Assembly (NCBI RefSeq): GCF_002224265.1
Contig: NZ_CP012882.1
Span: forward strand, 1,302,001 to 1,366,000
Length of the DNA stretch: 64,000 nucleotides
Source: Vibrio vulnificus NBRC 15645 = ATCC 27562
Lineage (GTDB): Bacteria; Pseudomonadota; Gammaproteobacteria; Enterobacterales; Vibrionaceae
Reading direction: 5' to 3'
A program made the position numbers and the translations under genes. A model generated the notes under the pieces. It worked only from the letters and a program-made list of their open reading frames with translations. It had not been told where the DNA came from and made no database searches. Of the stretch, positions 1 to 8,762 are shown piece by piece; position 1 is the first letter of the stretch, and every line of letters starts with the position of its first letter.

Positions 1-531
1 GCCAATAGCCAATGGATGGACTATCTAGTTCAACATGGGGTTATCAAAAGCGACAGTGTCACTAATTTGCTGTCCAATAATTTGGTTGTTATTACCAATA
101 AAAACAACAGTATAACTCTTGATGTTTCATCCAAAGCACAGTGGCAGAGACTACTCACAGGCAATTGGCTCGCCCTAGGAGATACCAACTCCGTACCTGC
201 TGGTATGTACGCCAAGCAAATGTTGCAAAATGCCGATGTGTGGAATGTAGTGTCGAGCCATGTGGCGCCGAGTAAAAACGTTCGTTTGGCCCTGGCGTTA
301 GTAGAGCGAGATGAAGCAAAGCTTGGCGTCGTTTACCAAACCGATGCGCGAATGTCGCAGAAAGTGAAGATACTAGTGACACCTGAGCAAGCGCTTTATG
401 ATCCCATTACTTATCCTGCTGGATTGATCAGTCAATCCGAATCCGCTAAGGCATTTTTCAATTATCTTATGGGCCAAGAAGCCACTGCCATATTTCAAAA
501 GCATGGCTTTACAACGTTGGAGAAACCGTGA
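1..531 (+). CDS. modA: Molybdate ABC transporter periplasmic binding protein, 3' part
   Basis: The reading frame is open from base 1, so the start lies upstream of the window; the ATG at 16 is internal. The visible 176 residues are the C-terminal two thirds of a type II periplasmic binding protein. They include the hinge-and-lobe pattern around 'SVPAGMYAKQML' and the late 'SAKAFFNYLMGQEA' helix seen in ModA proteins. It would capture molybdate or tungstate in the periplasm and deliver it to ModBC. The stop overlaps the GTG start of modB by 4 bases, so the genes are translationally coupled. Identity rests on fold pattern plus the modB and modC neighbours. Confidence 0.9.
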   Translation, partial: ANSQWMDYLVQHGVIKSDSVTNLLSNNLVVITNKNNSITLDVSSKAQWQRLLTGNWLALGDTNSVPAGMYAKQMLQNADVWNVVSSHVAPSKNVRLALALVERDEAKLGVVYQTDARMSQKVKILVTPEQALYDPITYPAGLISQSESAKAFFNYLMGQEATAIFQKHGFTTLEKP

Positions 532-1214
532 GCGAACTCGAACACCAAGCGCTAATACTTAGCCTAAAAGTGGGTTTTTATACGGTGATCTGGTTACTGC
601 CATTTGGCGTGTTTTTCGCTTGGCTATTGGCGCGAAAATGCTTTCCGGGCAAAACCCTACTTGATAGCGCAATACATCTTCCTTTGGTTCTTCCTCCGGT
701 TGTGATTGGTTATTTGTTGCTTATCGCTATGGGGCGCCAAGGCGTGCTGGGGCGCTGGTTATATGAGATGTTTGGGATTTCTTTTGCCTTTAACTGGAAA
801 GGGGCGGTATTGGCTTGTTGGGTCGTTGCGCTACCTTTGATGGTGCGTTCTATTCGAATCAGTTTAGAAAGTGTCGACAGCAAACTAGAACAAGCAGCGG
901 CGACGCTTGGTGCATCACCAACAAAAGTCTTTCTCACCATCACATTACCTCTGATGCTGCCCGGGATCATTTCGGGATCGATGTTGGCGTTTGCGCGCAG
1001 TCTCGGAGAGTTTGGCGCGACCATCAGCTTTGTTTCCAATATTCCCGGCGCAACACAAACTTTGCCTCTTGCCATGTTCAATTTTATTGAGACACCGGGT
1101 GCAGAAGCGCAAGCGGCAAGGCTGTGTGCCATTTCAATTGCTATCGCGCTGTCGACTTTACTGGTGTCAGAATGGCTGAACAGAAAAGCCAAACAACGAT
1201 TGGGAGCGAAGTGA
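528..1214 (+). CDS. modB: Molybdate ABC transporter permease ModB
   Basis: A 228-residue inner-membrane permease with about five hydrophobic segments, the normal ModB length. The EAA loop that contacts the ATPase is visible around residues 120-150 ('[15 protein letters not shown]' followed by '[11 protein letters not shown]'). It forms the channel for molybdate import. The start is a GTG at 528, overlapping the modA stop in the arrangement GTGA. The stop at 1212-1214 overlaps the modC ATG. This tight three-gene packing is the usual modABC operon. Confidence 0.95.
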   Translation: MSELEHQALILSLKVGFYTVIWLLPFGVFFAWLLARKCFPGKTLLDSAIHLPLVLPPVVIGYLLLIAMGRQGVLGRWLYEMFGISFAFNWKGAVLACWVVALPLMVRSIRISLESVDSKLEQAAATLGASPTKVFLTITLPLMLPGIISGSMLAFARSLGEFGATISFVSNIPGATQTLPLAMFNFIETPGAEAQAARLCAISIAIALSTLLVSEWLNRKAKQRLGAK

Positions 1215-2320
1215 TGAAGGGGCTTCAAGTTGCGTTCAAACAAACGTTGGGCCACGTTGTTTTCGACATCGAATTACAACTTCCGGCTAAAGGTGTTAGT
1301 GCGATTTTTGGTCGTTCTGGTGCAGGTAAGACGTCAATTATCAATGTGATCAGCGGACTAACTCAGCCCGAACAAGGGCGTATAGCGCTTAACTCGGAAG
1401 TACTGTTTGATTCTGCTTTAGGCATTAATGTCCCCGTACACCAAAGGAATATTGGTTATGTATTCCAAGATTCGCGCTTATTTCCTCACTATCATGTTGA
1501 AGGTAATTTGAAGTATGGCATCAAACAGTACGACGCAGAGATGTTTGGCAAAGTGGTGACACTCCTCGCGCTACAACCGTTGCTAAAACGCTATCCTGCG
1601 TCTTTGTCTGGCGGTGAAAAACAACGCGTTGCGATTGGCCGTGCGCTGTTATCATCACCTAAGATTCTGTTGATGGATGAGCCGCTGGCCTCGCTTGATA
1701 TGCCGCGGAAAAAAGAGGTGCTTCCTTTTCTTGAGAAGCTCTCAGAAAGTTTCGAAATTCCCATTGTGTATGTCACCCATAGTCTGCAAGAGATTTTGCA
1801 ATTAGCGGATCACCTCACGGTGTTGGATCGAGGTCGGATTGTCGCTTCCGGTTTGTTGTCTGAAGTGTGGTCTTCGCAAGCAATGCGCCCGTGGCAATCG
1901 TTCTCCGAACAAAGCACTTTGTTTAATGCCAACATTGCAGAGCAGCACCCTCAATACGCTTTGACACGTGTCATGCTTTCATCATCATCGTCGCTGTGGG
2001 TGCAAAAGATTGATGCGCCCCTTGGCAGTGATATTCGTCTGCAGGTGCGAGCGAATGATGTGTCCATTACGCGCGTTCAACCGCAAAAAACCTCTATTCG
2101 TAATATTATTGAGGCCAAGGTCGAGCGCATTGAGAAAAGACACCCAGCGGAAGATAAAGAGAGCATTGCGGTTAAACTGGCGTTAACACAGGATTGTTTT
2201 CTATGGGCGACCATTACCCCGTGGGCGTTGGACGATCTTAATCTGAAACAGGGTGACCGTGTGTTTGCACAAATCAAAGGGGTGAGTGTGACCCAAAGAG
2301 ATATCGCACTCACGCATTAG
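1214..2320 (+). CDS. modC: Molybdate ABC transporter ATP-binding protein ModC
   Basis: The ATPase of the molybdate importer, 368 residues from the ATG at 1214. That start overlaps the modB stop (ATGA); the frame is open upstream to 1124 inside modB, but a longer start is unlikely. Walker A is at residues 33-41 (GRSGAGKTS), the Q-loop glutamine near 85, the signature LSGGE at 131-135 and Walker B ILLMDE at 151-156. Residues from about 260 to the end form a TOBE/MopI-like molybdate-sensing domain, as is typical of ModC and absent from shorter ABC ATPases. No clear terminator follows before the convergent exporter gene. Confidence 0.95.
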   Translation: MKGLQVAFKQTLGHVVFDIELQLPAKGVSAIFGRSGAGKTSIINVISGLTQPEQGRIALNSEVLFDSALGINVPVHQRNIGYVFQDSRLFPHYHVEGNLKYGIKQYDAEMFGKVVTLLALQPLLKRYPASLSGGEKQRVAIGRALLSSPKILLMDEPLASLDMPRKKEVLPFLEKLSESFEIPIVYVTHSLQEILQLADHLTVLDRGRIVASGLLSEVWSSQAMRPWQSFSEQSTLFNANIAEQHPQYALTRVMLSSSSSLWVQKIDAPLGSDIRLQVRANDVSITRVQPQKTSIRNIIEAKVERIEKRHPAEDKESIAVKLALTQDCFLWATITPWALDDLNLKQGDRVFAQIKGVSVTQRDIALTH

Positions 2321-2337
2321 TTTATTGGTGTTATGAA

Positions 2338-3246
2338 TTAATTGGTGACAACGTCACCTTCTTGTCGCTTCTGACGCTTTTTAGCAGAAAGCAACCCGAC
2401 AATTTGCGGCAGAAGTGACATTAATATCATCCCGGCCATCAGGGAAAACTGATGCAAAGTATAAGACTCACCAACCAGTAGAACCCCACATACGATACCG
2501 GCAACAGGATTTGCAATCCCGCCGAATGTAAAATCGACCACAGACATGCGTTGTAATAGCCAAACGTACAAGCCGTATCCTAGCGCTGTATTCATTAAAA
2601 TTATCCAACCGAGGCCAATCAAATTTTGGCCGTCTAGCTGTTCCCATGCTTGATAGTACGGAGTGGGCTCAGCAACGAACTGAGCGAACGATGCAAGCGA
2701 CAATACGATGCCACCAAAGATCAATTGCCAGGTAAGGATAAGCCACCAGTGCATCTCTGTTCCGAGTGATTTGGTTATACGACTGCCAATAATAATGCAG
2801 AAAATCGCAGACAACATGGCCAACAATCCGATGGGATTGAGGGCCAAGTGGCGAGGATCAAACAAGAACCAAGCAAAACTAATCAATCCGAAACCGCATA
2901 AAGCTTGAACTTTACTCGGCGCTTGTTTGGCGACAACCCAATGAAAAAGCATCGCGAAAACAGGCACAGATATCATGCCTACACCAGAGATTGCAGATGG
3001 TAGCGTCAACGCCATCACGAAAATGAGTGTAAAAAAGGCCGCAATGTTGATGGTTCCAAGCTTAATCAAGGTGACGACTTGGCGACGATTCGGCAACATG
3101 GGTTTAACCAATAGTAAAAGTAACCCTGCGGGTAACGCTCTTAATGCACCAAGTAACAGCGGTGGCCAGTCAGCCAACGTTGCTTGTGTCACAGCGTAGG
3201 TCGTTCCCCAAAAAAAGGCAGGTATCATAGCAATAAGTATGTTCAT
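2338..3246 (-). CDS. EamA/DMT-family inner-membrane exporter
   Basis: A 302-residue protein with about ten hydrophobic segments arranged as two EamA repeats, typical of drug/metabolite transporters. The N-terminal 'MIPAFFWGTTYAVTQATL' is a hallmark of the family. The substrate cannot be read from the sequence. The gene is divergent from a MarR-type regulator at 3354. The 107-bp gap holds two nearly identical 18-bp palindromes, so control by that regulator is a strong inference. Related proteins export metabolites or toxic compounds. Confidence 0.88.
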   Translation of the reverse strand: MNILIAMIPAFFWGTTYAVTQATLADWPPLLLGALRALPAGLLLLLVKPMLPNRRQVVTLIKLGTINIAAFFTLIFVMALTLPSAISGVGMISVPVFAMLFHWVVAKQAPSKVQALCGFGLISFAWFLFDPRHLALNPIGLLAMLSAIFCIIIGSRITKSLGTEMHWWLILTWQLIFGGIVLSLASFAQFVAEPTPYYQAWEQLDGQNLIGLGWIILMNTALGYGLYVWLLQRMSVVDFTFGGIANPVAGIVCGVLLVGESYTLHQFSLMAGMILMSLLPQIVGLLSAKKRQKRQEGDVVTN

Positions 3247-3252
3247 GTTAAA

Positions 3253-3270
3253 TATCTTTACATTGAGATA
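3253..3270. promoter_or_regulatory. Putative MarR operator, copy 1
   Basis: TATCTTTACATTGAGATA. An imperfect palindrome (TATCT...AGATA) lying 7 bases upstream of the exporter start. It matches the copy at 3310-3327 at 16 of 18 positions. Near-identical repeats in the gap between a MarR gene and its divergent target are the usual arrangement for MarR operators. Its closeness to the exporter start suggests it could block transcription or translation initiation of the exporter. Confidence 0.7.
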
Positions 3271-3309
3271 ATTGAGTTCAATGTATGCCTATTTTTGATG
3301 AAAGTAAAG

Positions 3310-3327
3310 TATCTTTATATTAAGATA
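3310..3327. promoter_or_regulatory. Putative MarR operator, copy 2
   Basis: TATCTTTATATTAAGATA, a palindrome with two A-A centre mismatches. It sits 26 bases upstream of the marR-type start and 57 bp, start to start, from copy 1. The position suits autoregulation of the regulator gene. The assignment to this MarR protein is inference from position and repetition. Confidence 0.7.
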
Positions 3328-3353
3328 TCTCGCAAGCTAATGATTGAGATAAG

Positions 3354-3839
3354 ATGATGGATGCAATTGATCGTGTAGTAGAGCTGTGGGACAGAGAGCG
3401 CCCTGAGTTAGATACCGAACCTATGGCTATCATGGGGCGCATATTCCGTATCACCAAATACTTGGAAAGTGCAGTGGGTGAGGTGCACAAACGTTACGAT
3501 CTCAAGATGGGCGAGTTTGACGTGGTTGCAACTCTGCGTAGAAGTGGCGCGCCATATCGTTTGACGCCATCGGAGCTATTGGGGTCTTTGATGCTGACCT
3601 CTGGGGCTATGACCAACCGCTTAGATAAGCTTGAGCAAAAAGGTCTGATTTTACGCCAACACAGCAAGGAAGATCGACGCAGCGTTACTGTTGAGCTTAC
3701 GGAGCATGGTTTGGTGACAGTGAATAAGCTGATAGAAGAGCATGTCGCGATTCAACATGCGCTATTAAAGAATCTTTCAAAGCCTAAGAAGCAAGCTTTG
3801 AATGCTGTGCTTAAAGAGTGGTTAGGGCAGTTCGAATAA
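3354..3839 (+). CDS. MarR-family transcriptional regulator
   Basis: A 161-residue winged-helix regulator. The core helix-turn-helix runs from about residue 60 to 110 ('LTPSELLGSLMLTSGAMT'), followed by the wing 'DRRSVTVELTEHG' typical of MarR proteins. The N-terminal 30 residues are a helical dimerisation extension. It probably represses itself and the divergent EamA exporter through the palindromes at 3253 and 3310, released by an unknown ligand. The ATG at 3354 is immediately preceded by ATAAG, a weak ribosome site; an ATG one codon later is the alternative. Confidence 0.92.
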   Translation: MMDAIDRVVELWDRERPELDTEPMAIMGRIFRITKYLESAVGEVHKRYDLKMGEFDVVATLRRSGAPYRLTPSELLGSLMLTSGAMTNRLDKLEQKGLILRQHSKEDRRSVTVELTEHGLVTVNKLIEEHVAIQHALLKNLSKPKKQALNAVLKEWLGQFE

Positions 3840-3842
3840 GAT

Positions 3843-3872
3843 AAAAAAAGCTGCTCATGTGAGCAGCTTTTT
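3843..3872. terminator. Bidirectional intrinsic terminator
   Basis: Stem GCTGCTC with loop ATGT, preceded by an A-run and followed by a T-run, between the convergent marR-type gene and the gene at 3876. It can serve both strands. Confidence 0.85.
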
Positions 3873-3875
3873 ACA

Positions 3876-4313
3876 TTACTTAGCGAACACGTCGCGGAAA
3901 TCGCGTTTCAGAATAGGGTCGCGGCGCGCTTTCTTAAGTTGTTTGACCATATCTTTAACACAATTAAAGAGTACGTGGTCTAGCAGTTGAGCGCGGTAAG
4001 CATCTTTCTCTTCTTCACTCATGCCTTCTGGAAGATTCATTGTAGGGAACTCTTCCATCACGTTAACGCCAGCGAACGCTTGGCTTACAGAGATCAGTGC
4101 GTGGAACTGTTCAAAATTGTCTAGAACGTTTTGCGCGCTTGCAGGCAGTGAATCCCAAGCTTCACGGACGGCTTCTTCAGAAACTTCATGGATAGACGTT
4201 ACCATCTCAAACATTGCTTCTGGAACCTGATCAAACTCGATAACCTGACGTAATTCAGGTGAAATCGTTGCTAGGTCGATGGGTTGTTTTTCTGGAGTAT
4301 TTGCTTCTGACAT
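3876..4313 (-). CDS. Uncharacterised acidic protein (DUF3069-like)
   Basis: A 145-residue soluble, mainly helical and acidic protein without signal peptide or membrane segments. The pattern resembles the Vibrio family usually labelled DUF3069, but I am recalling that family rather than matching it. No catalytic motif is visible. The C-terminal part is basic ('MVKQLKKARRDPILKRDF'). It appears monocistronic and ends at a bidirectional terminator. The function is unknown. Confidence 0.75.
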   Translation of the reverse strand: MSEANTPEKQPIDLATISPELRQVIEFDQVPEAMFEMVTSIHEVSEEAVREAWDSLPASAQNVLDNFEQFHALISVSQAFAGVNVMEEFPTMNLPEGMSEEEKDAYRAQLLDHVLFNCVKDMVKQLKKARRDPILKRDFRDVFAK

Positions 4314-4453
4314 GACACGTCTCTCATTTAAAAAAAGCGGAATAGTAAGGTGATCTTCAAAAAAGTCAACGTATTACGGTATAAGCTGGATGAAACCAGC
4401 AAGTTGATATGATATACCTTTAGTAACAGATGTGAAGTCCGATAGAGGAAACG

Positions 4454-5413
4454 ATGATATCAACTGGCTCATCCATGCGCATTATGCTGGTCGATGACGT
4501 GCAACTCGATAGAATGCAACTCGCCATTCGCTTGAAACAACTTGGGCATATTGTCGAGGCAGTTTCGAGTGGCAGAGATGCATTGCGTTTGTACGAAGAG
4601 TTCGACCCTGAGCTGGTTTTGCTTGATATCAGTATGCCAGAAATGGATGGCTTTGATGTTTCCAAAGCGATTCGTACTCAGTTTGAAGAATGGGTACCCA
4701 TTATATTCCTCAGTAGTCATGAAGAACCTGAAGTGATCGCAAAAGCGATAGAAGCCGGGGGGGACGACTACTTAATCAAGCCAGTCGATAAATTGGTGCT
4801 CAGCTCTAAGCTGATCGCGATGCAGCGCATTGCGCACATGCGTCGAGAGCTAAAAAAGAAAACCGCGAAACTGGCTGAGTTAAATGCGTTATTGCAACGG
4901 CAGGCAAACGAAGATGGCCTAACGAAGATTTATAATCGCCGTTATATCGATGAGCAGTTGGGGCAAATGTTAGGCTGGTACGGGCGGCACCGTTTACCAA
5001 TCAGTGTCATCCTTTTGGATATCGATAACTTCAAATTGTTTAACGACAACTATGGCCATATTGAAGGGGACAAATGTCTTCAGGCCACGGCAAATACAAT
5101 TAAGAGTCTATTTCAACGTAATGCTGACTGTGTTGGTCGCTACGGCGGTGAAGAGTTTGTCGTGTTACTTGGTGGTAGTGACGCTGAGCAAGCCGTTAAA
5201 GCGGCGGAAAGAATTCATAAAGCGGTTGCGGACCTCAGTTACCCACATGCGTTTTCTGCTGTATCTGACATTGTTACCTTGTCACAAGGTGTCTACACTT
5301 TTATCCCTAATGGTAGGGAAGAACTGCAGACAATTTATCAGTTCGCTGATAAAGCGCTTTATCAAGCCAAGTTAGAAGGCAAAAACCGTTACGTGACTTT
5401 CAGAGCATCTTAA
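4454..5413 (+). CDS. Response regulator with GGDEF output (diguanylate cyclase)
   Basis: 319 residues in two domains. A CheY-like receiver covers about 8-125, with phosphoacceptor Asp58 in 'LLDISMPEMDGFD' and the conserved Lys109 in 'YLIKP'. A short coiled linker ('LKKKTAKLAELNALLQRQ') leads to a GGDEF domain with the active-site GGEEF at 231-235 and an intact RxxD inhibitory site at 222-225. It should make c-di-GMP when phosphorylated and be product-inhibited. The ATG at 4454 has a GAGG ribosome site. No cognate kinase lies next to it. The following barrel protein starts 3 bp after its stop, so the two are probably co-transcribed. Confidence 0.95.
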   Translation: MISTGSSMRIMLVDDVQLDRMQLAIRLKQLGHIVEAVSSGRDALRLYEEFDPELVLLDISMPEMDGFDVSKAIRTQFEEWVPIIFLSSHEEPEVIAKAIEAGGDDYLIKPVDKLVLSSKLIAMQRIAHMRRELKKKTAKLAELNALLQRQANEDGLTKIYNRRYIDEQLGQMLGWYGRHRLPISVILLDIDNFKLFNDNYGHIEGDKCLQATANTIKSLFQRNADCVGRYGGEEFVVLLGGSDAEQAVKAAERIHKAVADLSYPHAFSAVSDIVTLSQGVYTFIPNGREELQTIYQFADKALYQAKLEGKNRYVTFRAS

Positions 5414-5415
5414 TT

Positions 5416-6411
5416 ATGCTACGTTTTCCTTCCGCCTTTAGTACCTCAGTGTTTGCCATAATCTTGGCACCTTCTTTTGCATTGTCAGCCCAAGAGCTCA
5501 ACGACCTAATACAAAAAGAGCTGGAACGAAACTTTGCAACGGCCATTGTTCTCACTGACAGTGATGTTTTTACTGTTGGCTTTCACGACTTTGACCCGAA
5601 TGAATGGCTAAATCTCGATAATGAAGAGCTGGGAAGTGCCGATTCTGTCAATTTGCGCAAAAAAATTGGTGTATCAACACTACCCTTTGAGTTTGCCTTG
5701 TATGAGGATCCCGACAGCCAAGTAAAACACAGTCTGCAAGGTCGTTTATCTGCTCTAGGTATTGAACAAGACGTTTCCATCGCAGATGCTGGGGTGTCCG
5801 ATAGCCATCGCGAGTATGTGCTTGGCGCGTTTCTTGAGTACACAAACTCACGACAACTGAGCGAAAACTGGACTTTTGATGCCTCCATTGGGGCGCATTT
5901 AATGTATTACCGTAGTGACTATACCTATCGCAGCGATGCATTGGCGGATTATAAAAGTGTCATCGATGGTTATTTGGTTAATACCGATGCTTGGGCTTTG
6001 GTCGCTGAGCCTAATGTTCAAGCCAAATATTTACAAATGAAGCCTTGGGGAAAGTGGTATTACTGGAGCTCGGCGCATTATTTTTATGGCCAAGGTTGGG
6101 GCGAAGCAAACAGAGGGCAGGTTGGTAACCCAGAAGGTTGGTATTGGGTTAACGGTGTCAAAATGTTTTATGACTTCGAAAAGTGGGGACGTGCAGTTCA
6201 ATCTGTTTACACGAGTTTTAATCGGGTTGATGTTGGAGGCGATACTTCCGAGTCGTTAGGTACGCGTCACTATTATGAAGCGAGTGTCGGATGGTTAATG
6301 ACACCGCCTTTCAAAACGCAGTGGGTAGACAATGTTGGTATCGGCTTAAGCCTCAATTATGGCAGTGCCCTGAAAGGCGGGAGTTTAGTGCTTTTCTTTA
6401 ACCAAGATTGA
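5416..6411 (+). CDS. Solitary outer-membrane autotransporter-like beta-barrel protein
   Basis: 331 residues with a signal peptide (cleavage around 'SFALSA'). The body is rich in alternating aromatic/hydrophobic strands ('WTFDASIGAHLMYYRSDYTY', 'KWYYWSSAHYFYG'). It resembles the Vibrio-type family annotated as a solitary autotransporter barrel (Omp_AT/DUF3233), in which a barrel occurs without a passenger domain. Cargo and function are unknown. It begins 3 bp after the response-regulator cyclase and probably shares its transcript, suggesting an envelope role linked to c-di-GMP. Confidence 0.75.
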   Translation: MLRFPSAFSTSVFAIILAPSFALSAQELNDLIQKELERNFATAIVLTDSDVFTVGFHDFDPNEWLNLDNEELGSADSVNLRKKIGVSTLPFEFALYEDPDSQVKHSLQGRLSALGIEQDVSIADAGVSDSHREYVLGAFLEYTNSRQLSENWTFDASIGAHLMYYRSDYTYRSDALADYKSVIDGYLVNTDAWALVAEPNVQAKYLQMKPWGKWYYWSSAHYFYGQGWGEANRGQVGNPEGWYWVNGVKMFYDFEKWGRAVQSVYTSFNRVDVGGDTSESLGTRHYYEASVGWLMTPPFKTQWVDNVGIGLSLNYGSALKGGSLVLFFNQD

Positions 6412-6461
6412 CGCCATCAAGCCCAACTATTTGGCAAGGGAAATAGCCAGACAATCGGTTT

Positions 6462-7706
6462 TTACTCAACCTTCGTCATGACTTGGTTTCTACCTGCTTT
6501 CTTCGCTTTATATAAGGCTTCGTCTGCTAAGCTACGAATGGTATCTGGATCTTTCGAAGAGCGGCTGTCTGATACACCAATACTGACCGTTACATTGACC
6601 GTGTTCATTTTATTCTCTTGAGTGCCACGACGTTTTTTTCCTTCACTCGCTTTATTTGGGCGTGTTGTGTCATTCCTCAAAACGAGATCGTAGTTTGCAA
6701 TATCTTCTCGAATGTCGTCTAGGTAACCTTGTACTTCTTTCGAGGTTTTCCCTTTAAACACCACGGTAAATTCTTCTCCGCCATAACGATAAACCTTTGC
6801 TCCACCCTTAATTAAGAGCAAGCGAGAGCCAACGAGTTTCAAAACGTCATCGCCAGTGTCATGTCCATAGGTGTCGTTAAATTTCTTAAAATGATCCACA
6901 TCGATCATGGCGATAGAAAAACGTCGACCTAAGTGTTTAACGTCCATTTCTAACGCGCGGCGGCTTGGTAACTGTGTCAGCACATCAATAAATGCCAGCT
7001 CATGACTGGCCTGGACCACATGCATAATCAGCAAAATTCCAGCCAAGGTGAACATGGTACTGGAGATGAACTTCACATCAAAAAACGTAAAGGTGGTAGA
7101 AGCTAAGAGTAAACACGTATAAATCGACACTTCGATAGGGCGATTGTGCTTCAGCACCAAAATCGCTGTAGCCAAAACGATGGCAGTGCAATAGGCCACC
7201 AGCAAAAGAGGCAATTTTGAAATTGCAGCGACAGAGAAGAGCAATCCATTATTCCAATGCTCAAAACCGGCTTCTTGAAAGTAGCTAAGGAAGATGAAAG
7301 ACCAAACTGTCAACACGCCAAGGACCAATCCGTAAGTGGCAATGGATTTGCTGTGCATGCCTGAGGCGTTAAACAGATAGACGACAAAACAAGCCACGGG
7401 TAATAGGAAGGCAAGTAAAGAGAGCTCGAGCAATACACTCCCACTGCTTAACGGAATTTGCAGGCGGTTTTGAATAACAAAGTAGGTAATGATCATTGCC
7501 ATTGCGATCATCGCAATACGGCCTTGTTTGAATACACTACAGAGTAAAAAAACGGTCCCAAGCAGGACATAAGGCAAGTTTGCAGCTAACCCCCAGTTTG
7601 CCTGTGTCATGACGATGATGTTATCCATCCCCATTGCCACAATCCCGAGTAAACCAACGGGAAAGAAGATTTTAAACTGAGCACTACTAACTACCGGAGA
7701 CGTCAT
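6462..7706 (-). CDS. Membrane-bound diguanylate cyclase
   Basis: Starting at the ATG at 7706, which has an AGGAAG ribosome site, the product is 414 residues; the frame stays open to 7889 but that extension is not needed. The N-terminal ~240 residues contain about seven or eight hydrophobic segments, an integral-membrane sensor resembling MASE-type inputs. The GGDEF domain has active-site GGEEF near 309-313. The usual RxxD inhibitory site is missing: the aligned position reads KGGA. An insertion rich in Lys/Arg/Thr ('TTRPNKASEGKKRRG') interrupts the domain after the active site. The gene is divergent from a ComFB-domain gene. Confidence 0.9.
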   Translation of the reverse strand: MTSPVVSSAQFKIFFPVGLLGIVAMGMDNIIVMTQANWGLAANLPYVLLGTVFLLCSVFKQGRIAMIAMAMIITYFVIQNRLQIPLSSGSVLLELSLLAFLLPVACFVVYLFNASGMHSKSIATYGLVLGVLTVWSFIFLSYFQEAGFEHWNNGLLFSVAAISKLPLLLVAYCTAIVLATAILVLKHNRPIEVSIYTCLLLASTTFTFFDVKFISSTMFTLAGILLIMHVVQASHELAFIDVLTQLPSRRALEMDVKHLGRRFSIAMIDVDHFKKFNDTYGHDTGDDVLKLVGSRLLLIKGGAKVYRYGGEEFTVVFKGKTSKEVQGYLDDIREDIANYDLVLRNDTTRPNKASEGKKRRGTQENKMNTVNVTVSIGVSDSRSSKDPDTIRSLADEALYKAKKAGRNQVMTKVE

Positions 7707-7912
7707 TAACCGCTGACTTCCTATAACACTAACGAATGGGTATGGAGAACCTAGTAGAATACGATTATTTCTGGATTTTCCAAGCCTTTTGCTAAACTTA
7801 AGTAGTGATTTATTGATAATGACAGTAAAAGTGAATGACAAAGCTTGGTTTCGAAAAGTCGCTGCGTATACTGTTGATGTACCGAGCATAATAAAAACAA
7901 GGAGATGCTTTA

Positions 7913-8287
7913 ATGCAAATCAGTGTCGATGTTCATAATTACATGGAAACTCTGGTTGGTCAGGTTCTCGCTCAGGATGAGTATGTGAGTCAGTACACGT
8001 CGGAACAATTGGCCGATTTAGCGTGTTTAGCGCTTGTGCAACTCAAACCTGTTTATATCCGCTTTGATATCGATTTTTTATCTGCACTGCCTGAAGAGCG
8101 GTTGGTTCAGTTCAAACACAACAGTGAAGTTGCCGTTAAAAATGCCGAAAGCATGATCGTTGAAGATAGAAGACAACATCGTTCAGATGATGTTCCTGTG
8201 GTTTTCTCTCATGTGAATTACGATGACAATGCGCCGCTTGAATGGTTTGAAAAACCGATATTGAAATTCAACAAACCACATGAGTGA
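7913..8287 (+). CDS. ComFB-family protein, candidate c-di-GMP receptor
   Basis: A 124-residue protein. The opening 'VDVHNYMETLVGQVLAQDEY' and the later 'ADLACLALVQLKPVYIRFD' follow the late-competence ComFB domain pattern (N-Y-x-E near the start, then A-L-N/V-x-L-x-P-x-Y). Named for Bacillus competence operons, ComFB domains in cyanobacteria have been reported to bind c-di-GMP; that is recalled knowledge, not shown here. It is divergent from a diguanylate cyclase, which fits a receptor role. The HlyU-family gene follows 6 bp downstream, so they form an operon. The ribosome site AAGGAG precedes the ATG. Confidence 0.82.
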   Translation: MQISVDVHNYMETLVGQVLAQDEYVSQYTSEQLADLACLALVQLKPVYIRFDIDFLSALPEERLVQFKHNSEVAVKNAESMIVEDRRQHRSDDVPVVFSHVNYDDNAPLEWFEKPILKFNKPHE

Positions 8288-8293
8288 GGAATA

Positions 8294-8575
8294 ATGGGGT
8301 TATTTTCACGCCTGTTTGGGTCTTCAAAAAACAGTGAAGCAAAGAAAGAAGTTGAGCCAATTGAGCATAAAGGCTTTCTTATCTATGCCGAGAGCTTACA
8401 AGAAGGCGGTCAATACCGCGTCGCTGGTAGAATTACAAAAGAGGTAAAGGGCGAACTAAAAAGTCATCGATTCATCCGATCGGATGTTCTGACCTCTGAA
8501 GCAGATGCAAACGAATTGATGGTCAAAAAGGCGCAAATGTTCATTGACCAGATGAGAGGCGAGATATTTAGCTAA
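8294..8575 (+). CDS. HlyU-family small protein
   Basis: A 93-residue protein with the N-terminal 'MGLFSRLFGSSK' amphipathic segment followed by a compact domain ('EHKGFLIYAESLQEGGQYRVAG'). This is the short family annotated as HlyU in proteobacteria. It is different from the ArsR-type HlyU regulator of V. cholerae, so a role in haemolysin control should not be assumed. No helix-turn-helix is evident. It lies 6 bp after the ComFB-domain gene and ends at a terminator. Confidence 0.82.
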   Translation: MGLFSRLFGSSKNSEAKKEVEPIEHKGFLIYAESLQEGGQYRVAGRITKEVKGELKSHRFIRSDVLTSEADANELMVKKAQMFIDQMRGEIFS

Positions 8576-8608
8576 AAGTTTCTCGGGTTTTGATTCCTGT
8601 CATCATCA

Positions 8609-8644
8609 CAAGAGCCATTAGTGTTTATGCTGGTGGCTCTTTTT
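8609..8644 (+). terminator. Intrinsic terminator after the ComFB/HlyU pair
   Basis: AGAGCCA and TGGCTCT arms around a long loop, followed by TTTTTG. It closes the two-gene operon. The next 240 bp to pntA hold an AGGTC/GACCT repeat (8697-8712) and the inverted repeat listed separately, but no gene. Confidence 0.75.
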
Positions 8645-8762
8645 GTTTGTTACGCAAAAATTTAATCTATGTGGTTGTAAAATAACCAATAATTATAGGT
8701 CTGGTTGGACCTCTGTCTTGTTGATATGTCGTTGTTTTATTTCGTGGGGTGCGTAGAGTTCC

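Noticed and set aside
710..1255. 181-codon minus-strand frame opposite modB
   Set aside because: It is antisense to a clear ModB protein, has no ribosome site and no recognisable fold. Long open antisense frames are common opposite GC-balanced genes.
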